Shown: positions 1 through 8,404 of the stretch, one piece after another | Numbering within the stretch: the stretch's first letter is position 1 | Layout: every line of letters begins with the position of its first letter | Made by a program: the position numbers and the translations under genes | Notes under the pieces: model-generated | Told to the model about the DNA's origin: nothing | Database searches by the model: none | What the model saw: only the letters and a program-made list of their open reading frames with translations | Source of the DNA: Cylindrospermum stagnale PCC 7417 | GTDB lineage: Bacteria; Cyanobacteriota; Cyanobacteriia; Cyanobacteriales; Nostocaceae | Length of the DNA: 64,000 nucleotides | Assembly: GCF_000317535.1 (NCBI RefSeq) | Contig: NC_019757.1 | Span: 5,917,501 to 5,981,500, forward strand | Direction of reading: 5' to 3'

Positions 1-96
1 CACGGCTCCCCGAACAAACAGCCCCATTTATCCCCTAAGAATGAGCCACAGTCACAGACACTTTGGTAAAATTCCCATACTGATGAGGTAGAGGTC

Positions 97-579
97 ATGA
101 CTGGGGGATTTGGTAAAGGCAGTAAATCAAAATTAGATATATTAGCTGAGTCAGCTGTCGGGTATTGCCAGCAGCGTAACCCAGAAAGCCTAGATAAAAT
201 CTTTGATAATCAACCTGTCCAACTCAATCAGCAGTTGTTACCAAAACTCATTGCTGCACTAAAACCAGATGCTGATGCCCTATCTTGGTTGTGCGGCTAT
301 TTCTGCTCAGAAATCAACTGCACTGAGGACAACCAAAAACTCCATCACCCCATCACCAAATTATCACGGCTGCTCATCAGTGCTGGAATGGAACCCTTTG
401 AAGACTTCACACCTTACCCCGGTTGTCGGCTTGTAGTTAATGCTGAAAAGTTCCAATCCCTACCAGCAGACATTCAGCAACAGGTACACCAGTTTTTTGA
501 CATTAATGAAACCACTGGGGAAGAAGCCCAACGAATTAATCAAGCAATGCTGCAAGAATTGATGGTTGTGCCAAAGTAG
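97..579 (+). CDS. Hypothetical protein, 160 aa
   Basis: No family is recognised. The ATG is preceded by a GAGGT-like ribosome binding site (tagaggtcatg), which supports this start. The product looks soluble and mostly helical, is rich in Q, L and N, and has no signal peptide or membrane segment. A TCCCCTAAGAA motif lies about 56 bp upstream at 31-41, as for several genes in this left region. The gene is the first of a run of small plus-strand accessory genes. Coding potential is inferred from length, ribosome site and normal composition only. Confidence 0.6.
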   Translation: MTGGFGKGSKSKLDILAESAVGYCQQRNPESLDKIFDNQPVQLNQQLLPKLIAALKPDADALSWLCGYFCSEINCTEDNQKLHHPITKLSRLLISAGMEPFEDFTPYPGCRLVVNAEKFQSLPADIQQQVHQFFDINETTGEEAQRINQAMLQELMVVPK

Positions 580-696
580 TGCAAGATATCGCCTGAACTC
601 AAGTTCATTTCCCCTAAGAAAGTTTTCCCATTTCTAAAATCCTGGTCAAATGCTAAAAAGCCCATTAAAATAACGTCGGAGTTCAAAACCTAAAAA

Positions 697-1263
697 ATGA
701 AGCCACTGTTCATCAACTTGTTGATTACCTTGAGTGTAATTGGTGCAGCGGCGGCACTTTACCCCAGAACTAAATTACTTGTGGAAGAAGTGGCTGATTC
801 CACATTACCCCGCTTAATGCCAGTATCCGAGGACTGGACAGCAACGAGTGTTGCAGATGGAGACACCATCACCGTAAAGCGCGGGAATGAAACCAAAAAA
901 ATTCGACTTTGTGGGATCAATGCCCCAGAAGGAAAGCACGGTAAAGCGACAGGGCAACCTCATGGTGACGAAGCTAAGGAGAAACTGCGATCGCTGGTGG
1001 CGTTGGCAAAGAACCAAGTAATTATCATACCTATCGAAACAGACCGTTACGGGCGAACTGTGGCTGAGGTAGTGGCTGAGGTTTCCGGAGCGTGGGGAAT
1101 TGAGTTGAGTTTTCAAGAAGAAATGCTCAAGTCTGGTAATGCTTACTTCGATAGCAATGCTCTTAATTGCCCCAACCACGATGCTTTTGAAAAGGCTGAA
1201 CAGATAGCGAAGGCCAATGGTGCTGGTGTATGGGGAAAAAGAAAAAGGGAAAACCTGGAATAA
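697..1263 (+). CDS. Staphylococcal-nuclease-like (thermonuclease family) protein, membrane-anchored or secreted
   Basis: This 188-aa protein has an N-terminal hydrophobic segment (about residues 5-21) followed by an SNase/TNase domain. VADGDT at 52-57 is the typical metal-site strand. R70 and E78 in RLCGINAPE, and R120 in DRYGRT, match the Arg/Glu/Arg catalytic triad of the family. Such enzymes cleave DNA and RNA in a Ca2+-dependent way; the hydrophobic start suggests the domain acts outside the cytoplasmic membrane. A TTTCCCCTAAGAA motif lies 75 bp upstream. Together with the NucA-type gene at 2438-3751 it makes a small cluster of exported nucleases. Family assignment is firm; substrate and role are inferred. 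Confidence 0.88.
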   Translation: MKPLFINLLITLSVIGAAAALYPRTKLLVEEVADSTLPRLMPVSEDWTATSVADGDTITVKRGNETKKIRLCGINAPEGKHGKATGQPHGDEAKEKLRSLVALAKNQVIIIPIETDRYGRTVAEVVAEVSGAWGIELSFQEEMLKSGNAYFDSNALNCPNHDAFEKAEQIAKANGAGVWGKRKRENLE

Positions 1264-1329
1264 AGTTTCAACTGGTAACAACTGCTGATTACTGCTAAAG
1301 TTCGTTTCCCCTAAGAAAATTTTACCCAA

Positions 1330-1707
1330 ATGCCCAAAATTCCAGAGTGCGATCGCTGCCTTTTCTACTGCCACAATCCCCACTTGGTTTGTGCCGTTCA
1401 TCCTGGTGGGGTAGAGGGAAATAATTGCATGGATTTTAGGAAAGATCCCAACGCTGACAAGGAACAGTGGGAACCGGAAGGGGCAAGATATATAAATGAT
1501 GAATTGGTGCCGAACCGCAGTTTTTACAACGGTGAAGAAATAATTCAACCGCACGGGCGATGGACGCCTCAAGAACAATTAGAACTGATTGATTGGCATC
1601 CAATATTTACCGGGAAGTGCCCCCAGTGTGGTACTGCCTTTAACCGTGATTATGTTTCACGGGTGCACTGGGATTGTGAATGTGGCTGGATGGATGATAC
1701 GTTGTAG
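1330..1707 (+). CDS. Zinc-ribbon hypothetical protein, copy 1 (125 aa)
   Basis: The protein has Cys pairs at the N-terminus (C7-x2-C10) and near the C-terminus (GKCPQCG, then DCECG), which suggests zinc binding. It is almost identical to the gene at 4896-5276, and flanking sequence on both sides is duplicated too. This copy lacks one Ser codon near the end: copy 2 reads CSEC where this one reads CEC, so a CxxC knuckle is changed to CxC here. A TTTCCCCTAAGAA motif lies at 1305, about 10 bp before the start. I recognise it only as a conserved cyanobacterial hypothetical; no function can be given. Confidence 0.7.
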   Translation: MPKIPECDRCLFYCHNPHLVCAVHPGGVEGNNCMDFRKDPNADKEQWEPEGARYINDELVPNRSFYNGEEIIQPHGRWTPQEQLELIDWHPIFTGKCPQCGTAFNRDYVSRVHWDCECGWMDDTL

Positions 1708-1972
1708 TGTAAGCCAATTTGATTTTAACTGGCATTCGTGTTAAGAGTGCGGTGGGGTAGATTTCTTAGTACAAAAGAAAAAGAGAAGCGATGGACACTC
1801 GGCCTAGTAAAGGCGAAGCTGTGCAGCCTACGAGAAAGGCGATCGCTTTTAGTAATCGCCCTACGCCATCGCGCAGTGTGCTGTTAAACTGATCGCCGCT
1901 TACCTACTAAAGAAGCATGAATCAAAAATATAGGCGTGATAAATTGTAGACGTTGCCAACAGCCAATAACTA

Positions 1973-2371
1973 ATGACTACTGAAATTATCCAAAAACTGG
2001 AGCAGGCCAGCGCTGGTCTGTTAATGATGAGCGAGTCTGATTATCCTTTTCAAGCAGTTCTTTGGAAAGGTGCGGGTCTTGATTTAACTCCTGCAAAGCT
2101 TTTAGAACTGACTGGTCATCCTCAAGATGCACCTGTTGAAACAGTAGATGTAGATTATTTCTTCCGCAACTGTGCAGTAGAAAAAGAGTGGCACAGCCAG
2201 CCACAAAAGGAAACTGTTAACAAATTCAAAAACTTAGTAGAAGTATTAAAATCTAATTTGAGCGATATTAAAGTTTACCGCATTGGTACTATCAGCATTG
2301 ATGCTTACATTTTAGGTAAGACAGAAGCTGACGACCTAGCAGGAATATCAACCAAAGTTGTAGAGACTTAA
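1973..2371 (+). CDS. nuiA: Nuclease A inhibitor-like protein (NuiA family)
   Basis: The 132-aa product aligns by eye along its length with Anabaena NuiA. Shared features are the start (GLLMMSESDYPF), the TGHPQDAPVE segment, a DxxxFF motif, the KFKNLVEVLKSNL helix and the C-terminal end LAGISTKVVET. NuiA is an acidic cytoplasmic protein that binds the non-specific sugar nuclease NucA and blocks its active site, protecting the host. The neighbouring convergent gene (2438-3751) encodes a NucA-type nuclease, so this is a nuclease-inhibitor pair separated by 66 bp. The pairing is by position and homology; binding of this particular pair is inferred. Confidence 0.9.
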   Translation: MTTEIIQKLEQASAGLLMMSESDYPFQAVLWKGAGLDLTPAKLLELTGHPQDAPVETVDVDYFFRNCAVEKEWHSQPQKETVNKFKNLVEVLKSNLSDIKVYRIGTISIDAYILGKTEADDLAGISTKVVET

Positions 2372-2437
2372 GAACAATAAATGCCCATCCAAAATAATTG
2401 GACAGGCTAATTAGTTGAACTGATTAACGCCCGAATA

Positions 2438-3751
2438 TTACAGGTTGTCTACTCTGGACTCAATCACATCTTGAGTTCCTACAGAGACATTAGAGAGGAA
2501 ATTGAAGCCAGTGTTACCTTCAATTGAATCAACAGAAACTCGGTAGGTTTTCCAGTCGTTGTTTCTGATGCCTTGTGCATTGGGCATATCAACAGCAATA
2601 ACCCGTGTGTTTGTCGTCACCCCACTTACCCCAGACCCTGGAGTGTCTAAAACGACGATCACCTTCCAAGTTCTTGCAGGCACTTGGATTTTGCCACTAG
2701 CGATTGTGCTGGCAGAACCATTAGAACCTGTACCTCCAACACCGTAACCACCAGAGATTATATAAAGCTCCTTGCCTTGAGCTACCAAATCCCTAGCGTA
2801 GCCTTCCAGTATTGCCCAAGGGCCCTGATTGTTATCGGGTGCTTGGGGAATCATGTTTGTCATCAGAAACGTACTGGAGTTAACAGCAACTGTGCTGGTT
2901 CGGTCGCCGGAAGGAGTCATGTGTCCCCTATCAAATCCGCTACCTTGATAATCAGTTGCCAGCACCTGATACCAACCACTGGGCAAGGTAGTATCATTGC
3001 GAAAATCATCTTGTCTTGGAGTGCTGCCCAACCATGAAGAATTTAATTGCCACGATGTCCAGTTAGGGATTCTCGTAGTGTTGTTGTACGATAGCGCGTA
3101 CTGGTCTTTTTCCATCAAGTAATTCCCAGGATAGGAAGTGCTAGTTACCGCACCGCTGGGATTACCCATAGTTAAATGTACACTTGCACTACCACCACCA
3201 GAAGTCCCGTAATCAGTGATAGTAATATCATCAATGTTGGTTCTATTGGTAGTGCCATCAGTCTTGCGAACTTCACAGCGAACAGTGCCAGAAATATTCG
3301 GCGTAAAAGTTGCTGTGGCTAGTGTTGTGGAACTGGTTGTAACTGTAGAACCTACTTGTGACCATGAACTACCGCTATTAGTAGAACACCACAAACTCCA
3401 ATTGGTACTAGCATCACTACCATACTTGCCATGCTTAATAGTAACTGTACCAGCCCCGGTGGTACGGTTAAATTTCATCGTTGCTTTGCCACTGTTGCGA
3501 ATGCGGGTAGATTGGGTTCCGCTTTTGGCATCGGCTGCTAAATTGCCAATCAAGGCATCATCTAAATTCCACACGCCTGTACTAAGGGTGACATCAGCCG
3601 CTGCATAACTGCCCTTTGAGCCGGTTTCAAAACCCTCAACAGTGGTGGCACCTTTTGCACTAAATAGGGTGTTGAAGGTAACTAGTAAAACTATTACTAT
3701 CCCCGTCAACCACCCACTACGATAGACTTTTCGCCAAAAATTTGCTAACAT
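2438..3751 (-). CDS. Secreted DNA/RNA non-specific endonuclease (NucA type) with N-terminal extra domain
   Basis: The 437-aa precursor starts with a signal peptide (basic start, hydrophobic 14-30, cleavage near SAKGA). Residues about 37-182 form a Ser/Thr-rich beta domain often attached to bacterial extracellular nucleases. The C-terminal half is a DNA/RNA non-specific endonuclease domain: DRGHM at 274-278 contains the general base His277, and N299 and E316 fit the metal-binding Asn and conserved Glu. Reaction: Mg/Mn-dependent cleavage of DNA and RNA, probably extracellular. Anabaena NucA is shorter, so the added domain is a variation. It converges on the inhibitor gene at 1973-2371. Confidence 0.92.
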   Translation of the reverse strand: MLANFWRKVYRSGWLTGIVIVLLVTFNTLFSAKGATTVEGFETGSKGSYAAADVTLSTGVWNLDDALIGNLAADAKSGTQSTRIRNSGKATMKFNRTTGAGTVTIKHGKYGSDASTNWSLWCSTNSGSSWSQVGSTVTTSSTTLATATFTPNISGTVRCEVRKTDGTTNRTNIDDITITDYGTSGGGSASVHLTMGNPSGAVTSTSYPGNYLMEKDQYALSYNNTTRIPNWTSWQLNSSWLGSTPRQDDFRNDTTLPSGWYQVLATDYQGSGFDRGHMTPSGDRTSTVAVNSSTFLMTNMIPQAPDNNQGPWAILEGYARDLVAQGKELYIISGGYGVGGTGSNGSASTIASGKIQVPARTWKVIVVLDTPGSGVSGVTTNTRVIAVDMPNAQGIRNNDWKTYRVSVDSIEGNTGFNFLSNVSVGTQDVIESRVDNL

Positions 3752-4026
3752 AGGTATGATTTAACCTGCGTTTGTCCAGCAGTTGATTCCGAAACACAGC
3801 AGGATGATAACTAACGGCATTGCTTACGCGGGTTAAATTCCTATTAGGCTTAGATTATGGTGGTTCTTTAGGCGTTGCGCGTTGTGTACGCCCTGGTAAT
3901 CGCCTATGTCTACGCCACGCAATCTATCGGCACAGAAGAAGTGCCAATCGCCTACTCCAGGTGCGCTCCGCACCACCGCCTCTGACGAGCCTCGTTTCCC
4001 ATTGCATATAACAAGCACAGGAGAAA

Positions 4027-4254
4027 ATGATGGGATGGTTTTCTAAACTCAGGACTGACAACGAACTAGGCGAACATTTACCAGATAGCGATGCCCAGCC
4101 TTGCACTGAAAGCGAGGAAATTGGTGCCAGAAATAAGTCCCAAGCACAAAAGAAGTGCCAGGAAACTGCTGAGGAATATGGTGGCACTGATGCAAAGGTA
4201 TCATCAACAGACCGCCCTGGACGCTGGGATTGCAACTTCAAGGTATGGCGGTAA
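4027..4254 (+). CDS. Small hypothetical protein, 75 aa
   Basis: An ATG preceded by caggagaaa, a good ribosome binding site, starts a hydrophilic 75-residue frame with many Glu, Lys and Gln and two Cys. Its stop (TAA at 4252-4254) is followed after 2 bp by the ATG of the next gene, suggesting translational coupling. No family is recognised. The alternative is that the frame is a fragment of an older gene. Moderate confidence rests on the ribosome site and tight spacing. Confidence 0.45.
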   Translation: MMGWFSKLRTDNELGEHLPDSDAQPCTESEEIGARNKSQAQKKCQETAEEYGGTDAKVSSTDRPGRWDCNFKVWR

Positions 4255-4256
4255 CT

Positions 4257-4682
4257 ATGGATAACTTCAAAGCACGACTTTTGTCCGCCTGGGAAGGAGA
4301 TCCTCCAAGAATCGAGGTTATGTCCTGCCCCTTCCCTAACGCTCCCCATCTCCCCCTTTCAGGTGGTGGATGCACCAGTCTACCTCTGGAGAAATTCCTT
4401 GCTGAACTCGAAAACGACAAAAAAACCGAAACAGGGTATTATTTCGCCTACGTGATGAATGGTTGCAAAGAAGAAGCTGATACCTACTTCCTAGAAGGAT
4501 GGGAAGTGTACAGCAGCCCTCAAAGCTGTTATGAAGCATTAGTGATTTTGTACTATTCAGCCGTTAACCCTTACGCTACACTGCTCAAATATATGGGCAA
4601 GGAAATGGCAGATGAGTACTTACAAGATACCGCTGAATCGCTGGACACTTTGATATCAACAGAATTTGTGAAAGTTGTTTGA
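4257..4682 (+). CDS. Hypothetical protein, 141 aa
   Basis: A frame starting MDNFKARLLSAWEGDP follows the preceding small gene after two bases; an in-frame ATG at 4230 would give nine more residues inside that gene. The product is acidic in its C-terminal half, with several Tyr and Cys and no signal peptide or obvious domain. It sits between the nuclease pair and the second zinc-ribbon copy in the accessory region. A TTTCCCCTAAGAA motif follows at 4746. Function unknown. Confidence 0.55.
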   Translation: MDNFKARLLSAWEGDPPRIEVMSCPFPNAPHLPLSGGGCTSLPLEKFLAELENDKKTETGYYFAYVMNGCKEEADTYFLEGWEVYSSPQSCYEALVILYYSAVNPYATLLKYMGKEMADEYLQDTAESLDTLISTEFVKVV

Positions 4683-4895
4683 CTTGAATTAAATGCGGTT
4701 CTGGTAACATCACCTTTTTCGTGGGACTCCTTTCCTATCGCTCGCTTTCCCCTAAGAAAATATTGTTTAAGAGCTTAGGTGCGTTGCGCGCTATGTAGGG
4801 GTATAGTTACGGAAGCTGTCACAGGGGGCTTTCGCGTTTCGCCACCGCAAGAAACAAGTTCGTTTCCCCTAAGAAATAAGAAAGTTTTACCCCAA

Positions 4896-5276
4896 ATGCC
4901 GAAAGTTCCAGAATGCGATCGCTGCCTTCTCTACTGCCACAATCCCCACTTGGTTTGTGCCGTTCATCCTGGTGGGGTAGAGGGGAATAGTTGCCTAGAC
5001 TTTCGAGAAGACACCAACGCCGACAAGGAACAGTGGGAACCGGAAGGGGCAAGATATATAAATGATGAATTGGTGCCGAAGCGCAGTTTTTACAACGGTG
5101 AGGAAACAATTCAACCGCACGGGCGATGGACGCCTCAAGAACAATTAGAACTGATTGATTGGCACCCAATATTTACCGGGAAGTGCCCCCAGTGTGGTGC
5201 TGCCTTTGACCGTGATTATGTTTCACGGGTTCATTGGGACTGCTCAGAATGTGGCTGGATGGATGATACGGTGTAG
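4896..5276 (+). CDS. Zinc-ribbon hypothetical protein, copy 2
   Basis: Paralogue of 1330-1707. The start at 4896 (MPKVPECDRC) is chosen over an upstream ATG at 4779 because the paralogue begins exactly there and similarity in the upstream part is at DNA level only. Cys pairs are C7/C10, GKCPQCG and CSEC; here all have CxxC spacing, so this is probably the intact version. A TTTCCCCTAAGAA motif lies at 4863, as in copy 1, and the 3' flank (gtgtaagccaatttgatt and on) is also shared. The two form a duplication of about 450 bp, 3.56 kb apart. Function unknown. Confidence 0.7.
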   Translation: MPKVPECDRCLLYCHNPHLVCAVHPGGVEGNSCLDFREDTNADKEQWEPEGARYINDELVPKRSFYNGEETIQPHGRWTPQEQLELIDWHPIFTGKCPQCGAAFDRDYVSRVHWDCSECGWMDDTV

Positions 5277-5458
5277 TGTAAGCCAATTTGATTTTAACTG
5301 GCATTCGTGTTAAGAGTGCTGGATATTTTCTTAGTACAGGAGTACACCCAATTAACAGCGCAAGGGCAACAGCCAAGCTCCAAAAACGGCGAATTTTCAT
5401 TACTAGAGATATTTATTCACTTCAGATAAATGAATTGTATTTCCATCGCCTCATTTAA

Positions 5459-5583
5459 TTCTTAGGGGAAATTTACTTTTTTCTCTGGGGAATAGCGATC
5501 GCTCCGCGCCATCGCCTCCGGCACGGCAAGGCCCTTCGCGTTCAGCGGGCCTCCTTCCTCATCGCTTGTTTTCCCCTAAGAAA
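5459..5583. repeat. Two opposed copies of the TTTCCCCTAAGAA motif flanking a GC-rich stretch
   Basis: A minus-orientation copy (ttcttaggggaaa, 5459-5471) and a plus-orientation copy (tttcccctaagaa, ending at 5583) enclose about 100 bp with a HIP1 site and a GC-rich segment. The motif also occurs at 31, 608, 1305, 4746, 4863, 7226 (minus) and 15438, always between genes. What it does is not known. Confidence 0.6.
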
Positions 5584-5655
5584 ATATTGGTTATAAGTTC
5601 AGGTGCCATCGCTTTGAGTCTACAATCAGGTTGTCGATATCGCAATTGATATCAA

Positions 5656-6162
5656 ATGGTTGCCAACAAAACTCCACCTAGCGAAATGATTCGTGTGCCT
5701 ACTGCCTTGATTCCAGCAGTACGGCAATTATCCAAACTGCACCGAGAAGGACATACAATTGCCTTACTGCAAGATTTACAGGAATTGATAGCACAGTTTG
5801 ATAGCAGTGATATTGCCCCCGGCGGTGAATCTCAGCAAACAGAAAAGCTGCAACAAATAGAAACCAAACTGGAAACTATTACCAAACACCTGGAAAAAAT
5901 GGAATTGGCAATAGTATCTGGTAAACATAACAACACCAGACCTCGCAAGCAGCCTTTCTCATACCACCACACTCAACTCGAACTGCAACCATTCAAAAAT
6001 GAAAACCTAGCCCAAAGATTGGCTGTGAGTCCCCAAAGCCTGATTACTGAAAGGGAAAACCAGAGTGAGAAAGAGTTCACCAGATGGACACGCAGCCGAG
6101 ATCCCATGAGCGTAGGCTGGGAATTTCATGCTGAGGATGAACTTTATCACCCCGTTCGATGA
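5656..6162 (+). CDS. Hypothetical protein upstream of recombinase, possible DNA-binding protein (168 aa)
   Basis: The N-terminal part (MIRVPTALIPAVRQLSKLHREG) looks like the short strand-helix start of ribbon-helix-helix-like proteins. Residues about 58-85 form a likely coiled coil. The C-terminal part (LAQRLAVSPQSLITER) resembles a helix-turn-helix of the kind that reads DNA. It lies 40 bp before the tyrosine recombinase gene, so a role as accessory or regulatory factor for recombination is possible. This is inference from pattern and position; no named family was recognised. Confidence 0.6.
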   Translation: MVANKTPPSEMIRVPTALIPAVRQLSKLHREGHTIALLQDLQELIAQFDSSDIAPGGESQQTEKLQQIETKLETITKHLEKMELAIVSGKHNNTRPRKQPFSYHHTQLELQPFKNENLAQRLAVSPQSLITERENQSEKEFTRWTRSRDPMSVGWEFHAEDELYHPVR

Positions 6163-6202
6163 CAAGAGAATTACTTTCTAGAACTGTACTTCTGATAAGC
6201 AA

Positions 6203-7159
6203 ATGAGCCAGCTTCTAAGCAAAACACTCGTTCTAGCCCAGCCGCCGCCACTGACTCTACACCCGGCAGCGGTGTACTTGGCTCATCTTGGAGTGGGATC
6301 TAGGCCAACAATGGAGGGGGCATTAAATGCGATCGCATCCCTGCTAACAAACGGTGAGTGTGATGCCATGACTTTGGACTGGTCAGCACTGCGTTATCAA
6401 CACACAGCTGCTATCCGCACAGCTTTAATGCAAAGATTCGCCCCGGCTACAGCTAATAAAATGCTGTGTGCATTGCGGCGAACTCTCAAAGAAGCCTGTA
6501 GACTGGATTTAATGAATGCAGATGATTACGCTAAGGCTGTGGATTTTCCTACCGTCAAAGTAAAAAAAGGGCTTAGGGGCAGGGCGCTCACGAAAGCGGA
6601 AATTGCAGCGCTCATGGGGGTGTGCATTGAAGACCTAACACCGCAAGGGGCGAGAGATGCGGCGCTAATTGCCATACTGCGCGGCGCTGGGTTGCGGCGG
6701 GCTGAGGCGGTTAACTTGGATTTGAAAGATTTTAGAAACAGTGGCGCTTTAGAAATCCGAGAAGGTAAGGGTGGTCAAGACCGCACGGTATATCTGCCGA
6801 CTGTGGCGGTGGTGGTGGTGGAAGATTGGCTCACAGTTCGGGGAATGAAACCGGGCCCCCTGCTGTGCCCCATTCGCAAAGGCGGATTAGTGCAGCTGCG
6901 GCGCATGACTCCCCAAGCGGTGCTACTGATTTTGAGGAAACGCGCTCTTGAAGCTGGCGTTGACTCGTTCTCCCCCCATGACTTTAGAAGGACATTTTGC
7001 TCAGACCTGCTGGACTCCGGTACTGACATTGTGACTGTGCAAAAGTTAGCAGGTCACTCTTCACCAGTGACTACTAGCAAATACGACAGAAGGGGAGAGG
7101 AAACCAAACGCAGGGCGGTTGAGCATCTGGGTATTCCCTACACTCCCAGAAGTAAGTAA
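6203..7159 (+). CDS. Tyrosine recombinase / site-specific integrase
   Basis: This 318-aa protein has an N-terminal core-binding (SAM-like) part and a C-terminal catalytic domain. All active-site residues are visible: R165 (GAGLRRAE), K189 (GKGGQDR), H259 and R262 (HDFRR), H285 (LAGHSS) and nucleophile Y294. It breaks and rejoins DNA at specific sites through a 3'-phosphotyrosine intermediate. XerC-like recombinases of this size are frequent on cyanobacterial plasmids and islands. It is a candidate for the enzyme that brought in or rearranged the accessory DNA of this region, but no att sites could be assigned. Confidence 0.95.
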   Translation: MSQLLSKTLVLAQPPPLTLHPAAVYLAHLGVGSRPTMEGALNAIASLLTNGECDAMTLDWSALRYQHTAAIRTALMQRFAPATANKMLCALRRTLKEACRLDLMNADDYAKAVDFPTVKVKKGLRGRALTKAEIAALMGVCIEDLTPQGARDAALIAILRGAGLRRAEAVNLDLKDFRNSGALEIREGKGGQDRTVYLPTVAVVVVEDWLTVRGMKPGPLLCPIRKGGLVQLRRMTPQAVLLILRKRALEAGVDSFSPHDFRRTFCSDLLDSGTDIVTVQKLAGHSSPVTTSKYDRRGEETKRRAVEHLGIPYTPRSK

Positions 7160-7303
7160 ATACAGGTAATAAAGAATACAAAATATAAGAATGTAGGTTT
7201 CCTCTCTCCAAAGAGTTGTGCGAAATTCTTAGGGGAAAAGAGGCGGAGCAGGCGATGTCAAGAAAGCGGGCGCTTTGCGCCATCGCTTCGCAGAGGCAAC
7301 AAT

Positions 7304-7516
7304 CTAGCGATCGCCTCCAGTGGGCGTGGGCGCTTCACCTTCACGCTCCATTTTCTCAGCGATCGCCTGCCTGACGTATTCTGAAGGATTTTCCTTAGAT
7401 TTTACAACAGCATACATATTGTCAGACATACGCACCAGCAATTGATTTGGCTTAGGTTCTTCTTTGACGGTGAAGCAGTGCGATCTCAAATCAGGATTTC
7501 CACCCTTCCGCGCCAT
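7304..7516 (-). CDS. Small ribbon-helix-helix-like protein, 70 aa
   Basis: The product starts MARKGGNPDLRSHCF, a start seen in short cyanobacterial plasmid proteins, and has a strand (NQLLVRMSD) followed by helices (PSEYVRQAIAEKMERE) fitting a ribbon-helix-helix or antitoxin-like fold. It is divergent from 7653-7898. The first palindromic site of the shared upstream region (7545-7565) lies about 29 bp before its start, so it may regulate itself. Family and DNA binding are inferred. Confidence 0.6.
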   Translation of the reverse strand: MARKGGNPDLRSHCFTVKEEPKPNQLLVRMSDNMYAVVKSKENPSEYVRQAIAEKMEREGEAPTPTGGDR

Positions 7517-7544
7517 AATCTTTCCTTGAATCTACGCTTACATA

Positions 7545-7618
7545 ATAGCGTGATATCTTGCTAATAAATTATTAAGAAGGTTTGCATACATGCTGCAATA
7601 GCGTGATATCGCGCTATT
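7545..7618. promoter_or_regulatory. Divergent operator region with two ATAGCGTGATATC sites
   Basis: Two related sites lie between the divergent genes at 7304-7516 and 7653-7898. Site 1 is ATAGCGTGATATCTTGCTAA starting at 7545. Site 2 at 7597-7618 has perfect 7-bp arms AATAGCG and CGCTATT. Each sits 30-35 bp before one of the two start codons, and a TATTAT box follows site 2. A third, similar site lies at 15926-15953. This looks like a repressor binding site; the protein that binds is unknown. Confidence 0.55.
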
Positions 7619-7652
7619 ATTATAAGGTAACTAATTTAAGGCATCCGATAAC

Positions 7653-7898
7653 GTGCTTGAACCAATCGCTACAGAGCAAACCTTTGTAACTAATCTTGAG
7701 AAATTTCTTTCTGTTGCTGATAACTTTGTCAGACGCTACTATTCGGGCGAGTCTGAAGATTTAGACATGACTTGCATTCTTGAAAAAATTACCGACTTGG
7801 CAAGTGATGCTACAGCAGCCCACCGGGAATTTGAACAAGAGCTAATTCAAGAAAGAAAAGATTTGATAGCTGATTACCATGATTCAAGCTGGGCGTAA
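7653..7898 (+). CDS. Small hypothetical protein, 81 aa
   Basis: The frame starts with GTG 35 bp after the palindromic site at 7597-7618. The product is acidic and helical (LEKFLSVADNFVRRYYSGESEDL...) without signal peptide or known domain. It is the first gene of a plus-strand set of small genes reaching to 9651. Its regulated divergent promoter suggests it is expressed, but its function is unknown. Confidence 0.5.
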   Translation: MLEPIATEQTFVTNLEKFLSVADNFVRRYYSGESEDLDMTCILEKITDLASDATAAHREFEQELIQERKDLIADYHDSSWA

Positions 7899-7965
7899 AA
7901 AAACGACCTGGGCAAATCGATAAACTACCCAAGCCGAACATTAATTAACTAATTGGATTGTAACC

Positions 7966-8316
7966 ATGAACTTGAGCGAATACCCAAGTGCGATCGCTAA
8001 ACTGCAAGCGCAAGTTTTTGATTTTGACCTAATAATTGAGCAGACTCACAGCAAAATCAAGCAGATTGAAGCAGAAATTGACACAGAGATTGCTTTTAAC
8101 GCAACGCTCAAAAACGATGCACAGCGGAAAGCTAAAAAGCAGCAACTTTTGGATGAACACCCCAGCGCCTGGGAGCAGCAGGAAATTTTGAGCCAATACC
8201 GCAGCAGGCGAGAAACGGCTTTTATTGAGTTATGTCTGCGTCGCAATGAGTTTTCAATTTTGAAACTTGAACGCAGAGAAGCGATCGTTCGTTTGGAACT
8301 GCAAGCCATCGCCTAG
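7966..8316 (+). CDS. Hypothetical coiled-coil protein, 116 aa
   Basis: The product is almost all helix with heptad-like spacing (HSKIKQIEAEIDTEIAF, LRRNEFSILKLERREAIVRLELQAIA) and is strongly charged. The ATG has a weak upstream purine stretch. A terminator-like hairpin (8337-8373) follows the stop, closing a short unit with the gene at 7653. Similar short coiled-coil proteins occur on Nostoc plasmids, but I cannot name a family. Confidence 0.6.
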   Translation: MNLSEYPSAIAKLQAQVFDFDLIIEQTHSKIKQIEAEIDTEIAFNATLKNDAQRKAKKQQLLDEHPSAWEQQEILSQYRSRRETAFIELCLRRNEFSILKLERREAIVRLELQAIA

Positions 8317-8336
8317 TTCTTTATCACAAACAACGG

Positions 8337-8373
8337 AAAAAGCGCCCCCGATTGCAGTAGGTAAGCGCTTTTT
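8337..8373 (+). terminator. Terminator-like hairpin
   Basis: Perfect 9-bp arms AAAAAGCGC (8337-8345) and GCGCTTTTT (8365-8373) are separated by 19 nt and end in a T run, 20 bp after the stop of 7966-8316. This fits a bidirectional Rho-independent terminator, though the loop is long. Confidence 0.6.
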
Positions 8374-8404
8374 CACGAGCATCTGACTTATGGAGATTTT
8401 AACA

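Noticed and set aside
814-1578. A 254-codon minus-strand frame opposite the SNase and first zinc-ribbon genes
   Set aside because: It runs through two well-supported plus-strand genes, lacks a ribosome site and has no recognisable family.
1924-1950. ATAGGCGTGATAAATTG upstream of the NuiA gene as a fourth operator copy
   Set aside because: It has an extra G and lacks the second arm, so similarity to the three operator-like sites is too weak.
5173-5400. Minus-strand frame with a lipoprotein-like start (MKIRRFWSLAVALALLIGC)
   Set aside because: Only the first about 25 codons lie outside the zinc-ribbon duplication; the rest is antisense to that gene. It may be a cut-off lipoprotein gene, but it is not supported as functional.
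6203-7159. The recombinase as a heterocyst-type excision enzyme (XisA/XisC-like) acting on rpoC1
   Set aside because: Size and motifs fit general XerC-like recombinases, no matching direct repeats flank rpoC1, and excision of the insert could not restore the missing 5' part.
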